64,000 bases of DNA from Acidovorax sp. 210-6 (GTDB lineage: Bacteria; Pseudomonadota; Gammaproteobacteria; Burkholderiales; Burkholderiaceae_C). Below, piece by piece: positions 28,993 to 39,109 of this stretch; the stretch's first letter is position 1; the number at the start of each line of letters is the position of its first letter. The notes under the pieces were generated by a model that did no database searches, was not told where the DNA came from, and saw only the letters and a list, made by a program, of their open reading frames with translations. A program made the translations under genes and the position numbers. The stretch is from the NCBI RefSeq assembly GCF_010020825.1, contig NZ_JAACJE010000001.1:2232001-2296000 (forward strand), written 5' to 3'.

Positions 28993-29910
28993 ATGACTGC
29001 GATGCTCCAGGGCGTAGCCCCACTCGACCACCTGGGCGTCATTCGCGCCGAAGGCGAAGACGCCGCCAAATTCCTTCACGGCCAGCTCACCCACGACTTT
29101 GCCCTCCTCGACCTGGCGCACGCGCGCCTGTGCGCCTTTCTGTCGGCCAAGGGCCGCATGCAGGCAAGCTTCATCGGCTTCAAGCGCAGCCCCACCGAGG
29201 TGTGGCTGGTCTGCCAGCGCGACCTGCTGGCCGCCACCCTCAAGCGCCTGAGCATGTTCGTGCTGCGCGCCAAGGTGCGCCTGAGCGACGCCAGTGCTGA
29301 GCTGCGCATTGCTGGGCTGGCCGGAGATGCTATCAATTCAATAGCTGATAGCGCACAACCGATGTGGCTCAAGGCCGATTTTGGCTCTGCAAGCGTGGTG
29401 CACCTGCCTCCGGCAGCGGGCCAGCCGCGCGCACTGTGGGTGGCCCCGGCCGCCGAAGCCCTGCCGGCAGGCGCCCCACTCGACCCCGCACTGTGGGCCT
29501 GGGGCGAGGTGCACAGCGGCGTGGCCACGCTGAGCGCACCGCTGGTGGATGCCTTTGTGCCGCAGATGCTCAACTACGAGTCGGTCGATGGCGTGAGTTT
29601 CAAGAAAGGCTGCTATCCCGGCCAGGAGGTCGTGGCGCGCAGCCAGTTCCGCGGTGCCATCAAGCGCCGTGCCTACATCGCCCATGCCGAGGCCCCGCTG
29701 AACGTGGGCGCCGAGGTGTTCAGCCCCCAGGACGCCGAGCAGGCCTGCGGTACCGTGGTGCAGACAGCGGCTGCGCCAGGCGGCGGGTGGGACGCCATCG
29801 TTTCGCTCCAGATCGTCGCAGCCGAAGCGGGTGACCTGCATGCAGGTGCCCCCGATGGCCCCGCTCTGACCCTGGGCACCCTGCCCTATCCCTTGCGCGA
29901 CGACCTCTGA
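28993..29910 (+). CDS. ygfZ: Folate-binding Fe-S cluster maintenance protein YgfZ
   Basis: 305 residues. The YgfZ/GcvT-like fold is identified by KGCYPGQEVVAR, the family signature with the reactive cysteine, and by FLHGQLTHD at the N-terminus. It supports repair or assembly of certain Fe-S enzymes through tetrahydrofolate. A copy of the dispersed repeat (29329-29354) is translated in frame as part of GDAINSIADSAQ, an apparent insertion. The stop overlaps the dusA start by one base (TGATG). Confidence 0.95.
   Translation: MTAMLQGVAPLDHLGVIRAEGEDAAKFLHGQLTHDFALLDLAHARLCAFLSAKGRMQASFIGFKRSPTEVWLVCQRDLLAATLKRLSMFVLRAKVRLSDASAELRIAGLAGDAINSIADSAQPMWLKADFGSASVVHLPPAAGQPRALWVAPAAEALPAGAPLDPALWAWGEVHSGVATLSAPLVDAFVPQMLNYESVDGVSFKKGCYPGQEVVARSQFRGAIKRRAYIAHAEAPLNVGAEVFSPQDAEQACGTVVQTAAAPGGGWDAIVSLQIVAAEAGDLHAGAPDGPALTLGTLPYPLRDDL
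29329..29354 (+). repeat. Dispersed repeat inside ygfZ
   Basis: GCTATCAATTCAATAGCTGATAGCGC: the GCTAT/ATAGC palindrome and the first bases of the second arm of the family are present, read in frame by ygfZ. Confidence 0.65.
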
Positions 29911-30911
29911 TGCAACCGCCAGCCTCCGCGCCGGGCGCCAGCCCCTGGCGCATGTCCGTGGCGCCCATGATGGACTGGACGGACCGCCACTGCCGCTACC
30001 TTCATCGCCTGCTCACGCGCCACACCTTGCTGTACACCGAGATGATTAATGTGGGTGGCATCCTGTTTGGTGGTACCGAGCGGCACCTGCGCTACAACGC
30101 CGAAGAACACCCCGTGGCGCTGCAGCTGGGCGGCAACGAGCCCGGCAAGCTGGCCCAGGCCGCACGCCTGGGCGAACAGTGGGGTTACGACGAGATCAAC
30201 CTCAACTGCGGCTGCCCCAGTGACCGGGTGCAGCGCGGTGCTTTTGGCGCCAGCCTGATGAAGTCGCCCACGTTGGTGGCCGACTGCGTGAAGGCCATGG
30301 TGGACGTGGTGGAGGTACCCGTGACGGTCAAGCACCGCATCGGCATCGACAAGGAGGAGAGCTACGCTTTTGTGCGCGACTTCATCGGCACCGTGCAGGA
30401 CGCCGGTTGCAAGGTGTTCATCGTGCATGCGCGCAATGCCTGGCTGCAAGGCCTCTCTCCCAAGGAAAACCGCGACATCCCGCCGCTGCGCTACGAAGTG
30501 GTGCACCGGCTCAAGCAGGACTTCCCGCACCTGACCATTGCCATCAACGGCGGCATCTGCACCGACGAGGTCGTGCAGGAACAACTGCAGCATGTCGATG
30601 GTGTGATGGTGGGCCGAGAGGCCTACCACAACCCCTGGTGGCTGGCGCGCTGGGACAGTCTGTACTTTGGCGCACCCGAACGCCAGCTGAGCGTGGAGGC
30701 CGTGGAAGACGCCATGGTGGACTACATGGAGCGCGAAGCCGCGCAGTACGGCACGCCCTGGTACGCCATCGCACGCCACATGCTGGGCCTGCGCCACGGA
30801 TTGAGCGGCGCCCGGCGCTGGCGCCAGGTGTGGAGCGACCACCGCCTCAAGGACCTGCCTGCGCGCGAAGTGGCAGCGCAGGCCCGCGCTGCCGGCACCG
30901 CTCGCGCCTGA
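29910..30911 (+). CDS. dusA: tRNA-dihydrouridine(20/20a) synthase
   Basis: 333-residue FMN enzyme reducing uridine 20/20a in the tRNA D-loop. Motifs are SVAPMMDWTDRH, LQLGGNEP, INLNCGCPSDRVQ with the catalytic cysteine, VKHRIGID and FIVHARNAWL (DusA subfamily). Translation is coupled to ygfZ by the overlapping TGATG. A small perfect hairpin (CCGCAC-AC-GTGCGG, 30921-30934) follows, between this gene and the convergent GGDEF-EAL gene. Confidence 0.96.
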   Translation: MQPPASAPGASPWRMSVAPMMDWTDRHCRYLHRLLTRHTLLYTEMINVGGILFGGTERHLRYNAEEHPVALQLGGNEPGKLAQAARLGEQWGYDEINLNCGCPSDRVQRGAFGASLMKSPTLVADCVKAMVDVVEVPVTVKHRIGIDKEESYAFVRDFIGTVQDAGCKVFIVHARNAWLQGLSPKENRDIPPLRYEVVHRLKQDFPHLTIAINGGICTDEVVQEQLQHVDGVMVGREAYHNPWWLARWDSLYFGAPERQLSVEAVEDAMVDYMEREAAQYGTPWYAIARHMLGLRHGLSGARRWRQVWSDHRLKDLPAREVAAQARAAGTARA

Positions 30912-30914
30912 GTT

Positions 30915-30942
30915 CTTGGTCCGCACACGTGCGGCAGGGCAA
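30915..30942. terminator. Hairpin between convergent dusA and GGDEF-EAL genes
   Basis: CCGCACACGTGCGG (30921-30934) is a perfect 6-bp stem. The flanking TTCTTG and CAAGAA extend it imperfectly. No long U-tract follows, so it is only a possible bidirectional terminator. Confidence 0.4.
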
Positions 30943-33690
30943 TCAAGAATCCAGGTGGCGCTGCAGCCAGCCCTCCAGCGGCTCGGGGCGACCAAACAGG
31001 TAGCCCTGCAGGCAATCGCATCGGCTGGCGGTCAGAAAGTCGGCCTGTGCACGCGTCTCTACCCCTTCCGCCACCACGCGCAGGCCGAGGTGGCTGGCCA
31101 TGGAGAGTATCGACTGCACGATGGCTGTGTCGTTGGGGTCGTCCGGGGTGTCCTGCACAAAGCTGCGGTCGATCTTGAGCTCGAACAGGGGCAATCGCTT
31201 GAGGTAGGCCAGGCTGGAGTAGCCGGTACCGAAGTCGTCGATGGAAAAGCGCACGCCCATGCGCACCAGTTCGGTCATGCGGGAAATGGTGTGCTCCAGG
31301 TCCTCGATCAACAGACTTTCCGTCACTTCCAGGATCAGATGGTCGGCCGGAGCGCCGGTGAGTTCGAGCACGGCGCGCACGCGCTCCACGAAGTCGTCCT
31401 GGCGGAACTGGCGCTGACTCACATTCACCGACAGCGATACCAGGCGCTGCGCCGACTGCAGTCGCGCCAGCGCCTCGCAGGCCTGCTGCAGCATCCAGTC
31501 CCCCATGCGCAGGATCAGGCCTGAGGATTCGGCCACCGGAATGAAGCGCGACGGTGGCACGCTGCCACGTACCGGGTGGCTCCAGCGCATCAGCAATTCA
31601 CCCCCGACCACCCTGCCATCGGGCGCGACCTGCGGCTGCAGATAGGCCGTCAATTCGCCGGCGCCCATGGCCTTCTTCAAGTCCTGCTCCAGCGCCAGGC
31701 GCTCCTGCACATTGGCCTGCATGGCTTCTTCGTAGAAGCAGATCCGGTTGCGCCCAAGGTCTTTGGCGCGGTACATGGCGGTGTCCGCCTCACGCAGCAG
31801 GTCTTCCACGCCTTCGGCGTGCTTGGGAAACAGGGTGATGCCGATGCTGGCGGTGCTGCTGTAGTGGTGCGCCTCGATGTTGTAGGGGGGCTCCAGTGCG
31901 GTTCGGACCTGCTCTCCAACCAGCAAGGCTGCGCGTCCTGCGCTCTCCATGTCGGGCGCCACATCGTTGAGCAGCAGCACAAACTCATCTCCGCCCAGGC
32001 GCGCCAAGGTATCGCCTGGGCGCAGCAGCCCCTCCAGCCGCAGTGCCACCTGCAACAGCAGCGCATCACCCAGCCGGTGGCCCCGCGCATCGTTGATCTG
32101 CTTGAAGTTGTCCAGGTCGATGAACAGCAGCGCGCCCACTTCGTGGGAATTGCGCGCCCAGGCCAGGGCGTTGTCCAGCCGATCGAGCAGCATGCGCCGG
32201 TTGGCCAGACCCGTCAACGGATCGAAATATGCCAACTGGTGGGTACGTGCCTCGGACTGCTTGCGCTCGGTGATGTCGCGCGAGAGTGCCACCAGGCGTT
32301 GGGCATGGGGCGCCCCCTCATCCCCCTTGCGCGCCAGGGACAGTTCAAACCAGCGCGTCTGCCCTCCCAGGTTCAGCGCAAACTGGTGCCCGGTGGAATG
32401 GCCGGTACGCTGTGCCGCCTCCAAGGCGGCTCGGCAACCGGCGGCCGCTTCCGGCCCGACCACGTCCTGCAGCAGGCGGCCTTCGAAGAGTTCTGCCGGG
32501 GCCGCCAGCAGGTCGGCGCCGCCAGGACGATAGCTCTGGATGCGCCCGTCCGGGTCCAGTTCAAACAACAGGTCGGGGATGGCGTTGAGTGTGCTCTGCA
32601 ACTCGTCACGGGTACTGCGCAGGTTCTCCGTCATGCGCGTGGCCAGCGCCAGCGCACGTTCGCGGGCCGTGGACAACACCCAGGCCATACCGCTCACCAG
32701 CAGGCTCAGCGCTCCACCCAACAAGGCAACCAAGCCCGGGCCCGTGTCGCGCCAGCGCTGGTCAAATCCGGGCAAGGCGCGCATGACCAGAGTCCATTGC
32801 CGCCCCCCCGGTTCAAGCCACCGAACCTCTTCAAGCGCACCACTGGGCACATCCACGGGCGGTGTCAGCCGCAGGGCCGCATCGACCGCAGGACCGTCAT
32901 AGATGGCCAGGTCAATGTCCTTGTCCAATTGTTGGCGCATTCCCTGCAACAGATCCTGCATCCGAAAAGGCGCGGCAACCCAGCCCACCAGGCGATCGCG
33001 CCGCTGCGGCACCGTCTCCGGCAAGGTGCCGCCCTGGTACAGCGGCAGGTACAGCACCATGCCCAGGGGTTGCGATGTGCCTTCAAACTGGCGCAGGGGC
33101 ACCGCGGCCGTCAGCGCGAGTTCACCCGTATCGCGCGCACGCTCCAGCGCCTGGACTTCGGCGGCCATCGTGCCCACATCAACACCCAAGACCAACTGGT
33201 TGAGGCGATCCGCCGGCTCGATGTGGGTGATCAGGGAATACTCTGCGCGCTCACCCTCGGGCCAGATGCGGTACTGCAGGTTGCCCTGGGCGCGCACCTG
33301 TCGCACATGGTCCAGGGCTTGCTCGGCCTTCAGCCGCTTGACATACGCAATGCCTTGCAGCCCCGGCACGGTGTCTTGCAGATTCAGCGCCGCCACATAG
33401 GCCTGAAACTCGCGCAGATCAATCTGTTCCGAGCCGTCGTGGTAGCCCTTGACGCCGCGCAACACCATCTTGTAGGTGTCCATGCGGCTCTTGAAACTGA
33501 AGGCCATCCGATCCACCGCCATGGCAAAGGCCTGCTGCTTGCGGTGCTGGTGCGCCAATCGTTCGGTGTACCAGTACAGCGCCGTCAAGCACAGAAAAAA
33601 CAGCATCAACCCCAATGACACCCAGGCAGGCCGACGCCAACCGCTGACGGCGGGTGTGGTTTGGAGCGGCAATTGCGCGGTTTCGTGCAT
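30943..33690 (-). CDS. CHASE-PAS-GGDEF-EAL c-di-GMP signalling protein
   Basis: 915 residues. TM1 at about 22-42, periplasmic CHASE-type sensor domain about 75-250, TM2 about 320-345, PAS about 365-480. The GGDEF domain (about 490-650) has intact LGGDEFVLLL, and FIDLDNFKQIND is present. The EAL domain (about 665-910) has GELLMRW in the EAL position, ELL rather than EAL. NVSQRQF, LEVTES, DDFGTGYSS and KIDRSF are retained, so phosphodiesterase activity is plausible. It is an inner-membrane enzyme making and/or degrading c-di-GMP in response to an extracellular ligand. It stands alone. Confidence 0.93.
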   Translation of the reverse strand: MHETAQLPLQTTPAVSGWRRPAWVSLGLMLFFLCLTALYWYTERLAHQHRKQQAFAMAVDRMAFSFKSRMDTYKMVLRGVKGYHDGSEQIDLREFQAYVAALNLQDTVPGLQGIAYVKRLKAEQALDHVRQVRAQGNLQYRIWPEGERAEYSLITHIEPADRLNQLVLGVDVGTMAAEVQALERARDTGELALTAAVPLRQFEGTSQPLGMVLYLPLYQGGTLPETVPQRRDRLVGWVAAPFRMQDLLQGMRQQLDKDIDLAIYDGPAVDAALRLTPPVDVPSGALEEVRWLEPGGRQWTLVMRALPGFDQRWRDTGPGLVALLGGALSLLVSGMAWVLSTARERALALATRMTENLRSTRDELQSTLNAIPDLLFELDPDGRIQSYRPGGADLLAAPAELFEGRLLQDVVGPEAAAGCRAALEAAQRTGHSTGHQFALNLGGQTRWFELSLARKGDEGAPHAQRLVALSRDITERKQSEARTHQLAYFDPLTGLANRRMLLDRLDNALAWARNSHEVGALLFIDLDNFKQINDARGHRLGDALLLQVALRLEGLLRPGDTLARLGGDEFVLLLNDVAPDMESAGRAALLVGEQVRTALEPPYNIEAHHYSSTASIGITLFPKHAEGVEDLLREADTAMYRAKDLGRNRICFYEEAMQANVQERLALEQDLKKAMGAGELTAYLQPQVAPDGRVVGGELLMRWSHPVRGSVPPSRFIPVAESSGLILRMGDWMLQQACEALARLQSAQRLVSLSVNVSQRQFRQDDFVERVRAVLELTGAPADHLILEVTESLLIEDLEHTISRMTELVRMGVRFSIDDFGTGYSSLAYLKRLPLFELKIDRSFVQDTPDDPNDTAIVQSILSMASHLGLRVVAEGVETRAQADFLTASRCDCLQGYLFGRPEPLEGWLQRHLDS

Positions 33691-33844
33691 GAAGGCGAAG
33701 TCCCTGCGTCAGGGCTGGTAGGGGTCCAAGGCGGCAAGGCCTATTAGTCGTGACCAGAACATTATGCTGAACTGTCACGATACCTTATGGCACTGTCGCC
33801 TGAGTGACCAGAAGTTGGTGATTTCACTGCATGCACCCGTAAGC

Positions 33845-33872
33845 AAATGCTGCTATATTGCACTGCAACATT
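33845..33872 (+). promoter_or_regulatory. TGC-rich candidate PhaR site upstream of phaZ
   Basis: The stretch contains ATGCTGCTATATTGCACTGCAACA. The TGCTGC...TTGCACTGCAA pattern resembles the TGC-rich sites bound by the PHB-sensing repressor PhaR before phasin and phaZ genes in related bacteria. It ends about 15 bp before the phaZ ATG. The resemblance is from memory and weak. Confidence 0.3.
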
Positions 33873-33886
33873 TTCGGAATCGCCCC

Positions 33887-35488
33887 ATGCTCTACAAGAT
33901 CTACGAAACCCAGCGCTCCTTCATGGAGCCCTTTGCCGATTTCGCGCTGGCGGCTTCCAAGTTCTACAGCAACCCGCTGTCACCACTGCAGAAAACGCCC
34001 CTGGCCCAGCGCATCGCTGCGGCTTACGACCTGATTTACCGCCTCGGCAAAGACTACGAAAAGCCCACGTTTGACATCAAGACCGTTCCGGTCGATGGGG
34101 TGGAGGTCGCCATCCACGAGCGCGTGGAGGTCAACAAGCCCTTCTGCGAACTGCGCCGTTTCAAGCGCTTCTCCGACGACCCCAAAACCTTGGAAAAGCT
34201 CAAGGGCCAGCCCGTGGTGCTGATCGTGGCGCCGCTGTCCGGCCACTACGCCACCTTGCTGCGCGAGACGGTGCGCTCCATGCTCAGCGACCACAAGGTG
34301 TACATCACCGATTGGCTCAATGCGCGCACAGTGCCGCTGACCGAGGGGGATTTCCATCTGGACGACTACGTGAACTACGTCCAGGAGTTCATTCGCCACC
34401 TGCAAAAGACCTACGGCAACTGCCACGTGGTCAGCGTGTGCCAGCCCACGGTGCCCGTGCTGGCGGCGGTTTCGCTCATGGCCAGCCGGGGGGAAATGAC
34501 ACCCCTGTCGCTCACCATGATGGGCGGGCCCATCGACGCTCGCAAGTCGCCCACCGCAGTCAACAACCTGGCCAGCGAACGCAGCTTCGAATGGTTTGAG
34601 AACAACGTCATCTACCGCGTGCCCGAAAACTTCCCCGGTGCGGGCCGCCGCGTGTACCCCGGCTTCCTGCAGCACGCTGGCTTTGTGGCCATGAACCCCG
34701 ACCGCCACGCCGTCAACCACTATGACTACTTCAAAAACCTGATCAAAGGTGACGGCAGCAGCACCGAGGCCCACCGCAAGTTCTACGACGAGTACAACGC
34801 CGTGCTCGACATGGACGCACATTACTACCTGGAAACCATCCGGACCGTGTTCCAGGAATTCCGCCTGGTGTACGGCACCTGGGATGTGCGCTCGCCTGAA
34901 GGCAAGCTCGAACGCGTGCGCCCACAAGACATCACCCAGGGTGCACTGCTCACCATCGAGGGCGAGCTGGACGATATCTCCGGCGCCGGCCAGACCCGCG
35001 CCGCGCACGACCTGTGCACGGGACTGCCTTCCAAGGAGCAGCGCCATATCGAAGTCAAGGGCGCAGGCCACTACGGCATCTTCAGCGGCCGGCGCTGGCG
35101 CGAGTCCGTCTATCCCCAGGTTCGGGATTTCATCCGTGAACACCAGGCTCGCCATTCCAGCGCCCCTGTGGCAGCGATCGCCCCCGCCGCTCCCGCCAGC
35201 CCCGCCAAGGCCCAACCACCCAAACCGGCGAAACCTCCAGTCAAAGCCAAGCCTGCAGCACCTGTGACCACCCGGTCGGCACGCAGTGGCACGCCCAAAG
35301 CGAGCAAGCCCGCCCCCGTTGCAATCCAAGCCAAAGCACCAGAGAACGCACCGGCGGCCAAAGAGGTGCTTGCCGCACCCGCCACACGCTGGGCTGGCGC
35401 GGAGGCACCTGCAGCCCTGGCGCAAGCCGCGACCGTAGCGGAGAAAGCGCCTGCCAAGAAGCCCCCCCGCAGCACCAAGCTTGCCTGA
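33887..35488 (+). CDS. phaZ: Intracellular poly(3-hydroxybutyrate) depolymerase with basic C-terminal tail
   Basis: 533 residues. The catalytic domain (about 1-420) is an alpha/beta-hydrolase of the PhaZa1 type. Its nucleophile is Cys185 in VSVCQPT instead of serine, as known for the Cupriavidus enzyme (Cys183). The late His lies in [13 protein letters not shown]. It hydrolyses stored PHB granules. About 110 C-terminal residues form a low-complexity Ala/Pro/Lys tail with repeated [14 protein letters not shown]-like blocks, like histone H1 or PhaM-type DNA/granule-binding tails. Orthologues are usually about 410-420 residues, so the tail is an addition. The true start is ATG 33887; an earlier ATG at 33764 runs through promoter DNA. 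Confidence 0.93.
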   Translation: MLYKIYETQRSFMEPFADFALAASKFYSNPLSPLQKTPLAQRIAAAYDLIYRLGKDYEKPTFDIKTVPVDGVEVAIHERVEVNKPFCELRRFKRFSDDPKTLEKLKGQPVVLIVAPLSGHYATLLRETVRSMLSDHKVYITDWLNARTVPLTEGDFHLDDYVNYVQEFIRHLQKTYGNCHVVSVCQPTVPVLAAVSLMASRGEMTPLSLTMMGGPIDARKSPTAVNNLASERSFEWFENNVIYRVPENFPGAGRRVYPGFLQHAGFVAMNPDRHAVNHYDYFKNLIKGDGSSTEAHRKFYDEYNAVLDMDAHYYLETIRTVFQEFRLVYGTWDVRSPEGKLERVRPQDITQGALLTIEGELDDISGAGQTRAAHDLCTGLPSKEQRHIEVKGAGHYGIFSGRRWRESVYPQVRDFIREHQARHSSAPVAAIAPAAPASPAKAQPPKPAKPPVKAKPAAPVTTRSARSGTPKASKPAPVAIQAKAPENAPAAKEVLAAPATRWAGAEAPAALAQAATVAEKAPAKKPPRSTKLA

Positions 35489-35493
35489 CCGCC

Positions 35494-36168
35494 TTGCTTG
35501 ACACCACGTCATCTACCGCGCTCTCCCAGCGCTTGCTGGATGCGCTTCCGCAGACGCAGTGCCAGCGCTGCGGCTACGAAGACTGCGCCGCATATGCCCA
35601 GGCCATGGCGGTGGGAGAAGCGGACATCAACCGCTGCCCGCCTGGCGGAGCCCAGGGTGTGGTGAGGCTTGCCGCGCTGACCGGACGGCCCGTGCGGGCT
35701 CTGGATGCCGAATGCGGCACCGAAGAACCGCGCAGCGTGGTGGTCATCGACGAAGACTGGTGCATCGGCTGCACACTGTGCATCAAGGCCTGCCCGGTCG
35801 ACGCCATCGTGGGAGCCAACAAACTGATGCACACCGTGCTGGCCGAGGACTGCACGGGCTGCGGCCTGTGCATTCCCGCCTGCCCGGTGGACTGCATCAT
35901 TCCCGTCAACGCCAGTGGCAGCGCCACGGGTTGGGACGCCTGGTCAGCGGAGCAGGCGCAACACGCTCGACAGCGCTATGCGCAGCACCAGCAGCGGCTT
36001 GCACCCCAAGCCCGGGCCGAAACCAGCGCCATCTCCACAACGCCCCAAAAACCGGTTCAACACACCGCAACGACGGATACCAGTGTCGATCCCCAGGCCG
36101 CTCGCCAGGCTGCCATTGCTCAGGCCCTGGCACGCGCCCGAGCCATGCGCAAGCCCACACCGCGATAG
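35494..36168 (+). CDS. rnfB: RnfB-like ferredoxin (orphan electron-transport complex subunit B)
   Basis: 224 residues. The N-terminal four-cysteine Fe-S motif is [13 protein letters not shown] with the later RCPPGG. Two 4Fe-4S ferredoxin motifs follow, [15 protein letters not shown] and [15 protein letters not shown]. The C-terminal 80 residues are Ala/Gln-rich. The start appears to be TTG at 35494, as no ATG or GTG precedes the conserved region after the phaZ stop; no Shine-Dalgarno is seen. The other rnf genes are absent, as is common in betaproteobacteria. It lies close behind phaZ and may be cotranscribed with it. Confidence 0.85.
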   Translation: MLDTTSSTALSQRLLDALPQTQCQRCGYEDCAAYAQAMAVGEADINRCPPGGAQGVVRLAALTGRPVRALDAECGTEEPRSVVVIDEDWCIGCTLCIKACPVDAIVGANKLMHTVLAEDCTGCGLCIPACPVDCIIPVNASGSATGWDAWSAEQAQHARQRYAQHQQRLAPQARAETSAISTTPQKPVQHTATTDTSVDPQAARQAAIAQALARARAMRKPTPR

Positions 36169-36174
36169 AGCGGC

Positions 36175-37695
36175 TTACCTGCTGGCCAACGTCTTGTAAA
36201 CGCCGCAACCGACGTACAAATCATCCAGCTGGCACACAAAGGACATCTTGGTCTGCACCTTGCCGGTGCTTGGATTTTGGATGTCGTATTCCACCCAGCC
36301 AGGCTCTCGCTCGGCCTGGGCGACGATGTCGTTCACCAAACGATCTCCGGCGATGCCTGGGATGTCCTGCACCCGCGTGCCCACCTTGGCTGGATTGCCG
36401 CCAAAGGCCAGGTAAGTGCCTGCGCGGTCCAGGGCAAAAACGTACATGTCGCGGTCGTGGTAAGGCTGCGCCGGGTCGGTGATGGTGCGCAAGAATTGCT
36501 CGCGCCCTGTCCGCCGGTGCAGGTGCGCTGCCTGCGTGACCAACGCCACCGCTTCGTCTGCCGTACCCTGCTGCAACCGGAAGGAAGCCACGGCCTGGGC
36601 CAGCGTGCTGGCACGGCCCTGCAGGTTTTCTGTCTGGGCAACGGCGTATTCCACCATTTGCGCGTTCTGCTGGGTGATCTGGTCCAGCTGGCCTACCGCC
36701 GTGCTGATCTCCTGCAAGCCTGTGCTCTGTTCGGCCGCAGAGGTCGCAATCTCCGACATGGTATGCGCCAGCGTACGGATGGCATCGGTCATCTGGCTGA
36801 TGCCCTGCCCCGCTGAGCCGATCAGTCCGGCGCTGGTTTCCACCTGTTGGACCGTGGTGCCAATGAGGGCGCGGATTTCACGCGCCGCTTCGGCCGATCG
36901 CCCGGCGAGCGTACGCACTTCAGAGGCCACCACGGCAAAACCTCGGCCCTGTTCGCCCGCACGTGCGGCCTCCACAGCGGCATTGAGCGCCAGGATGTTG
37001 GTCTGAAAGGCAATGCCATCGATCACGCCGATGATCTCGTTCATGCGCCGCGCACCCTGCTGAATACCCTGTACCGACTGCACCGCCCGCTGCATGGCCT
37101 GTGCACCCTCGGCGGCGTCGCGGCTGACCCGGCTGGCACGCTCGTCGGCAGATCGTACGCTTTGCTGGTTGTTCTGAACCGTGCTGGACAATTCCTCCAC
37201 ACTGGCAGCCGTTTGCTCCAGATTGGCGGCCTGTTGCTCAGTGCGCTCTGCCAGAGCCCGGCTGTCGCGCCCCAGACTCTGACCTGCCTGGCTCACCAAA
37301 GCAGCGTTGCTGCGGATGTCGGCGACCATGGAGGACAAGGTCTGCACCATACGGTCAAGCATGCGCATCAGCTCGGCCACCTCGTCCTGACCTTGGGTGT
37401 TGACGCGCACCGACAGGTCACCTTGGGCCGACCGTTCCATGGCATGGGCCAACTGCCGCAACCCCACGCTCAGGTTGGCATGCAAGGCCAGCAACAGATA
37501 CAGCACCACCACTGCACCCACGCCCAATACAGCCCAAAACCAGGCTGTATCGGCACCCGTGCTGGCCAATAGCGCAAGCGTCAGCAGCAAGCCCACCACC
37601 ACCGCACCGAGCAGGGTGAGCTTTCCTGCAAAGTGCATGCGCTGCATGAGCCAGAGCCCTGGCTGCAACAGCACTGGGGATTGCCGGGGGTCCAT
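36175..37695 (-). CDS. Methyl-accepting chemotaxis protein with C-terminal Cache-like domain
   Basis: 506 residues. Two adjacent N-terminal TM helices (about 27-70) have almost no periplasmic loop. A HAMP region follows (about 72-125). The signalling hairpin is recognisable by [20 protein letters not shown] (about 235-255). The last roughly 110 residues (from about 395) resemble a single-Cache sensor ([22 protein letters not shown] and [10 protein letters not shown]), placed inside the cytoplasm. The ATG at 37695 follows AAAGGA. It likely senses an internal or membrane-permeant small molecule. Convergent with rnfB, with only six bases between stops. Confidence 0.92.
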   Translation of the reverse strand: MDPRQSPVLLQPGLWLMQRMHFAGKLTLLGAVVVGLLLTLALLASTGADTAWFWAVLGVGAVVVLYLLLALHANLSVGLRQLAHAMERSAQGDLSVRVNTQGQDEVAELMRMLDRMVQTLSSMVADIRSNAALVSQAGQSLGRDSRALAERTEQQAANLEQTAASVEELSSTVQNNQQSVRSADERASRVSRDAAEGAQAMQRAVQSVQGIQQGARRMNEIIGVIDGIAFQTNILALNAAVEAARAGEQGRGFAVVASEVRTLAGRSAEAAREIRALIGTTVQQVETSAGLIGSAGQGISQMTDAIRTLAHTMSEIATSAAEQSTGLQEISTAVGQLDQITQQNAQMVEYAVAQTENLQGRASTLAQAVASFRLQQGTADEAVALVTQAAHLHRRTGREQFLRTITDPAQPYHDRDMYVFALDRAGTYLAFGGNPAKVGTRVQDIPGIAGDRLVNDIVAQAEREPGWVEYDIQNPSTGKVQTKMSFVCQLDDLYVGCGVYKTLASR

Positions 37696-37792
37696 GGTCG
37701 TCCTTTCCGTTACGAAAAAAAGCGTTGCCGCGGCGGCCCGTACACATGCGTCGCGTGGGCGGTGGCTCACCCGCGTCGGGACAACGTGCATC

Positions 37793-37815
37793 TATTTTGA
37801 TAGCGCTCGCGTTCA
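37793..37815 (+). repeat. Dispersed repeat, partial copy upstream of dapC
   Basis: TATTTTGATAGCGCTCGCGTTCA matches the inner arm of the repeat (TTTTGATAGCTGCTTGCGCTT) with substitutions. It lies in the 199-bp divergent region between the chemotaxis receptor and dapC. Confidence 0.45.
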
Positions 37816-37894
37816 CTTTACTTACAACAACCTACAAAAGCCATCCTGCACCGCAACAACGGGCAAAGAAAGCCTTCGCCGATAATCACGCCCC

Positions 37895-39109
37895 ATGAAT
37901 CCCCTGCTTTCCCGATTGCAGCCCTACCCCTTCGAGCGGCTGCGGCAGTTGTTTGCCGACATCACCCCCTCCCCCGCACACCGCCCCATCAGCCTGGGCA
38001 TCGGCGAACCCCGCCATGCCACGCCAGCGTTCATCCAGCAGGCGCTGATTGAAGGCCTGGGTGGCCTTTCGGCCTATCCAGCCACCGCTGGCGAACCGCG
38101 CCTGCGCCAGGCCTTTGCCGATTGGATGCAGCGCCGCTACGGCCTGCAGGTGGATGTCGCAACGCAGGTCTTGCCCGTCAACGGCTCGCGTGAGGCCTTG
38201 TTTGCCTTTGTGCAAACGGTGATCGACCCCAGCGCGGGCGAGCCCCTGGTGGTGCTGCCCAATCCCTTCTATCAAATCTACGAAGGCGCCACGCTGCTGG
38301 CGGGTGCCACGCCGTACTACGCCCCGAGCGACCCGGCACGCAACTTTGCGGTGGACTGGGACAGCGTGCCCGAGGCGGTGTGGCAGCGCACACAATTGCT
38401 GTTTGTCTGCTCACCAGGCAATCCCACGGGTGCGGTGATGCCGCTGGCCGAGTGGGAAAAACTGTTCGCCCTGGCAGACCGGCACGGCTTTGTGATTGGC
38501 TCCGACGAGTGCTACAGCGAAATCTATTTCCGCGACGAGCCCCCCCTGGGTGGCCTGGAGGCCGCGGCACGCCTGGGCCGCAAGGACTTCCGCAACCTTC
38601 TGGCCTTCACCAGCCTGTCCAAGCGCAGCAACGTGCCGGGGCTGCGCAGCGGCTTCGTCGCGGGCGATGCACAGCTCGTCAAGGCGTTCCTGCTCTACCG
38701 CACCTACCATGGCAGTGCCATGGGGCCGGCCGTGCAGGCCGCCAGCGTGGCGGCCTGGAACGACGAACAGCACGTGGTGGAAAACCGTGCTCTCTACCGT
38801 GCCAAATTCGCCCAAGTCACCCCCCTGCTCACACCGGTGATGGACGTGCAACTGCCCGATGCCGGGTTTTACCTATGGGCCGGTGTGCCGCCCGCGCTGG
38901 GCATGAGCGACACCGACTTCGCACGCGCCCTGCTGGCTCAATACAATGTCACGGTGCTGCCCGGCAGCTACCTCGCGCGTGATGCGCAAGGCGGCAACCC
39001 CGGTGCAGGCCGCGTACGCATGGCGCTGGTGGCCGAAACCGCCGAGTGCGTGGAAGCCGCGCAGCGCATCGTCCAATTCATCCAATCGCAAACCGTTCAG
39101 CATCCATGA
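37895..39109 (+). CDS. dapC: N-succinyl-L,L-diaminopimelate aminotransferase
   Basis: 404-residue fold-type I PLP aminotransferase of the DapC/ArgD-like succinyl pathway to meso-diaminopimelate and lysine. PLP site features are [21 protein letters not shown] and the Schiff-base lysine in [17 protein letters not shown]. The start is the first ATG, following a 199-bp divergent region shared with the chemotaxis receptor. The stop overlaps the dapD start (ATGA). The dapC-dapD pair, with dapE 2 kb on, supports the assignment. Confidence 0.93.
   Translation: MNPLLSRLQPYPFERLRQLFADITPSPAHRPISLGIGEPRHATPAFIQQALIEGLGGLSAYPATAGEPRLRQAFADWMQRRYGLQVDVATQVLPVNGSREALFAFVQTVIDPSAGEPLVVLPNPFYQIYEGATLLAGATPYYAPSDPARNFAVDWDSVPEAVWQRTQLLFVCSPGNPTGAVMPLAEWEKLFALADRHGFVIGSDECYSEIYFRDEPPLGGLEAAARLGRKDFRNLLAFTSLSKRSNVPGLRSGFVAGDAQLVKAFLLYRTYHGSAMGPAVQAASVAAWNDEQHVVENRALYRAKFAQVTPLLTPVMDVQLPDAGFYLWAGVPPALGMSDTDFARALLAQYNVTVLPGSYLARDAQGGNPGAGRVRMALVAETAECVEAAQRIVQFIQSQTVQHP

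Noticed and set aside
33764-33886. Upstream start for phaZ at 33764
   Set aside because: It would add 41 non-conserved residues read through the promoter region; known PhaZ proteins begin at the equivalent of the ATG at 33887.
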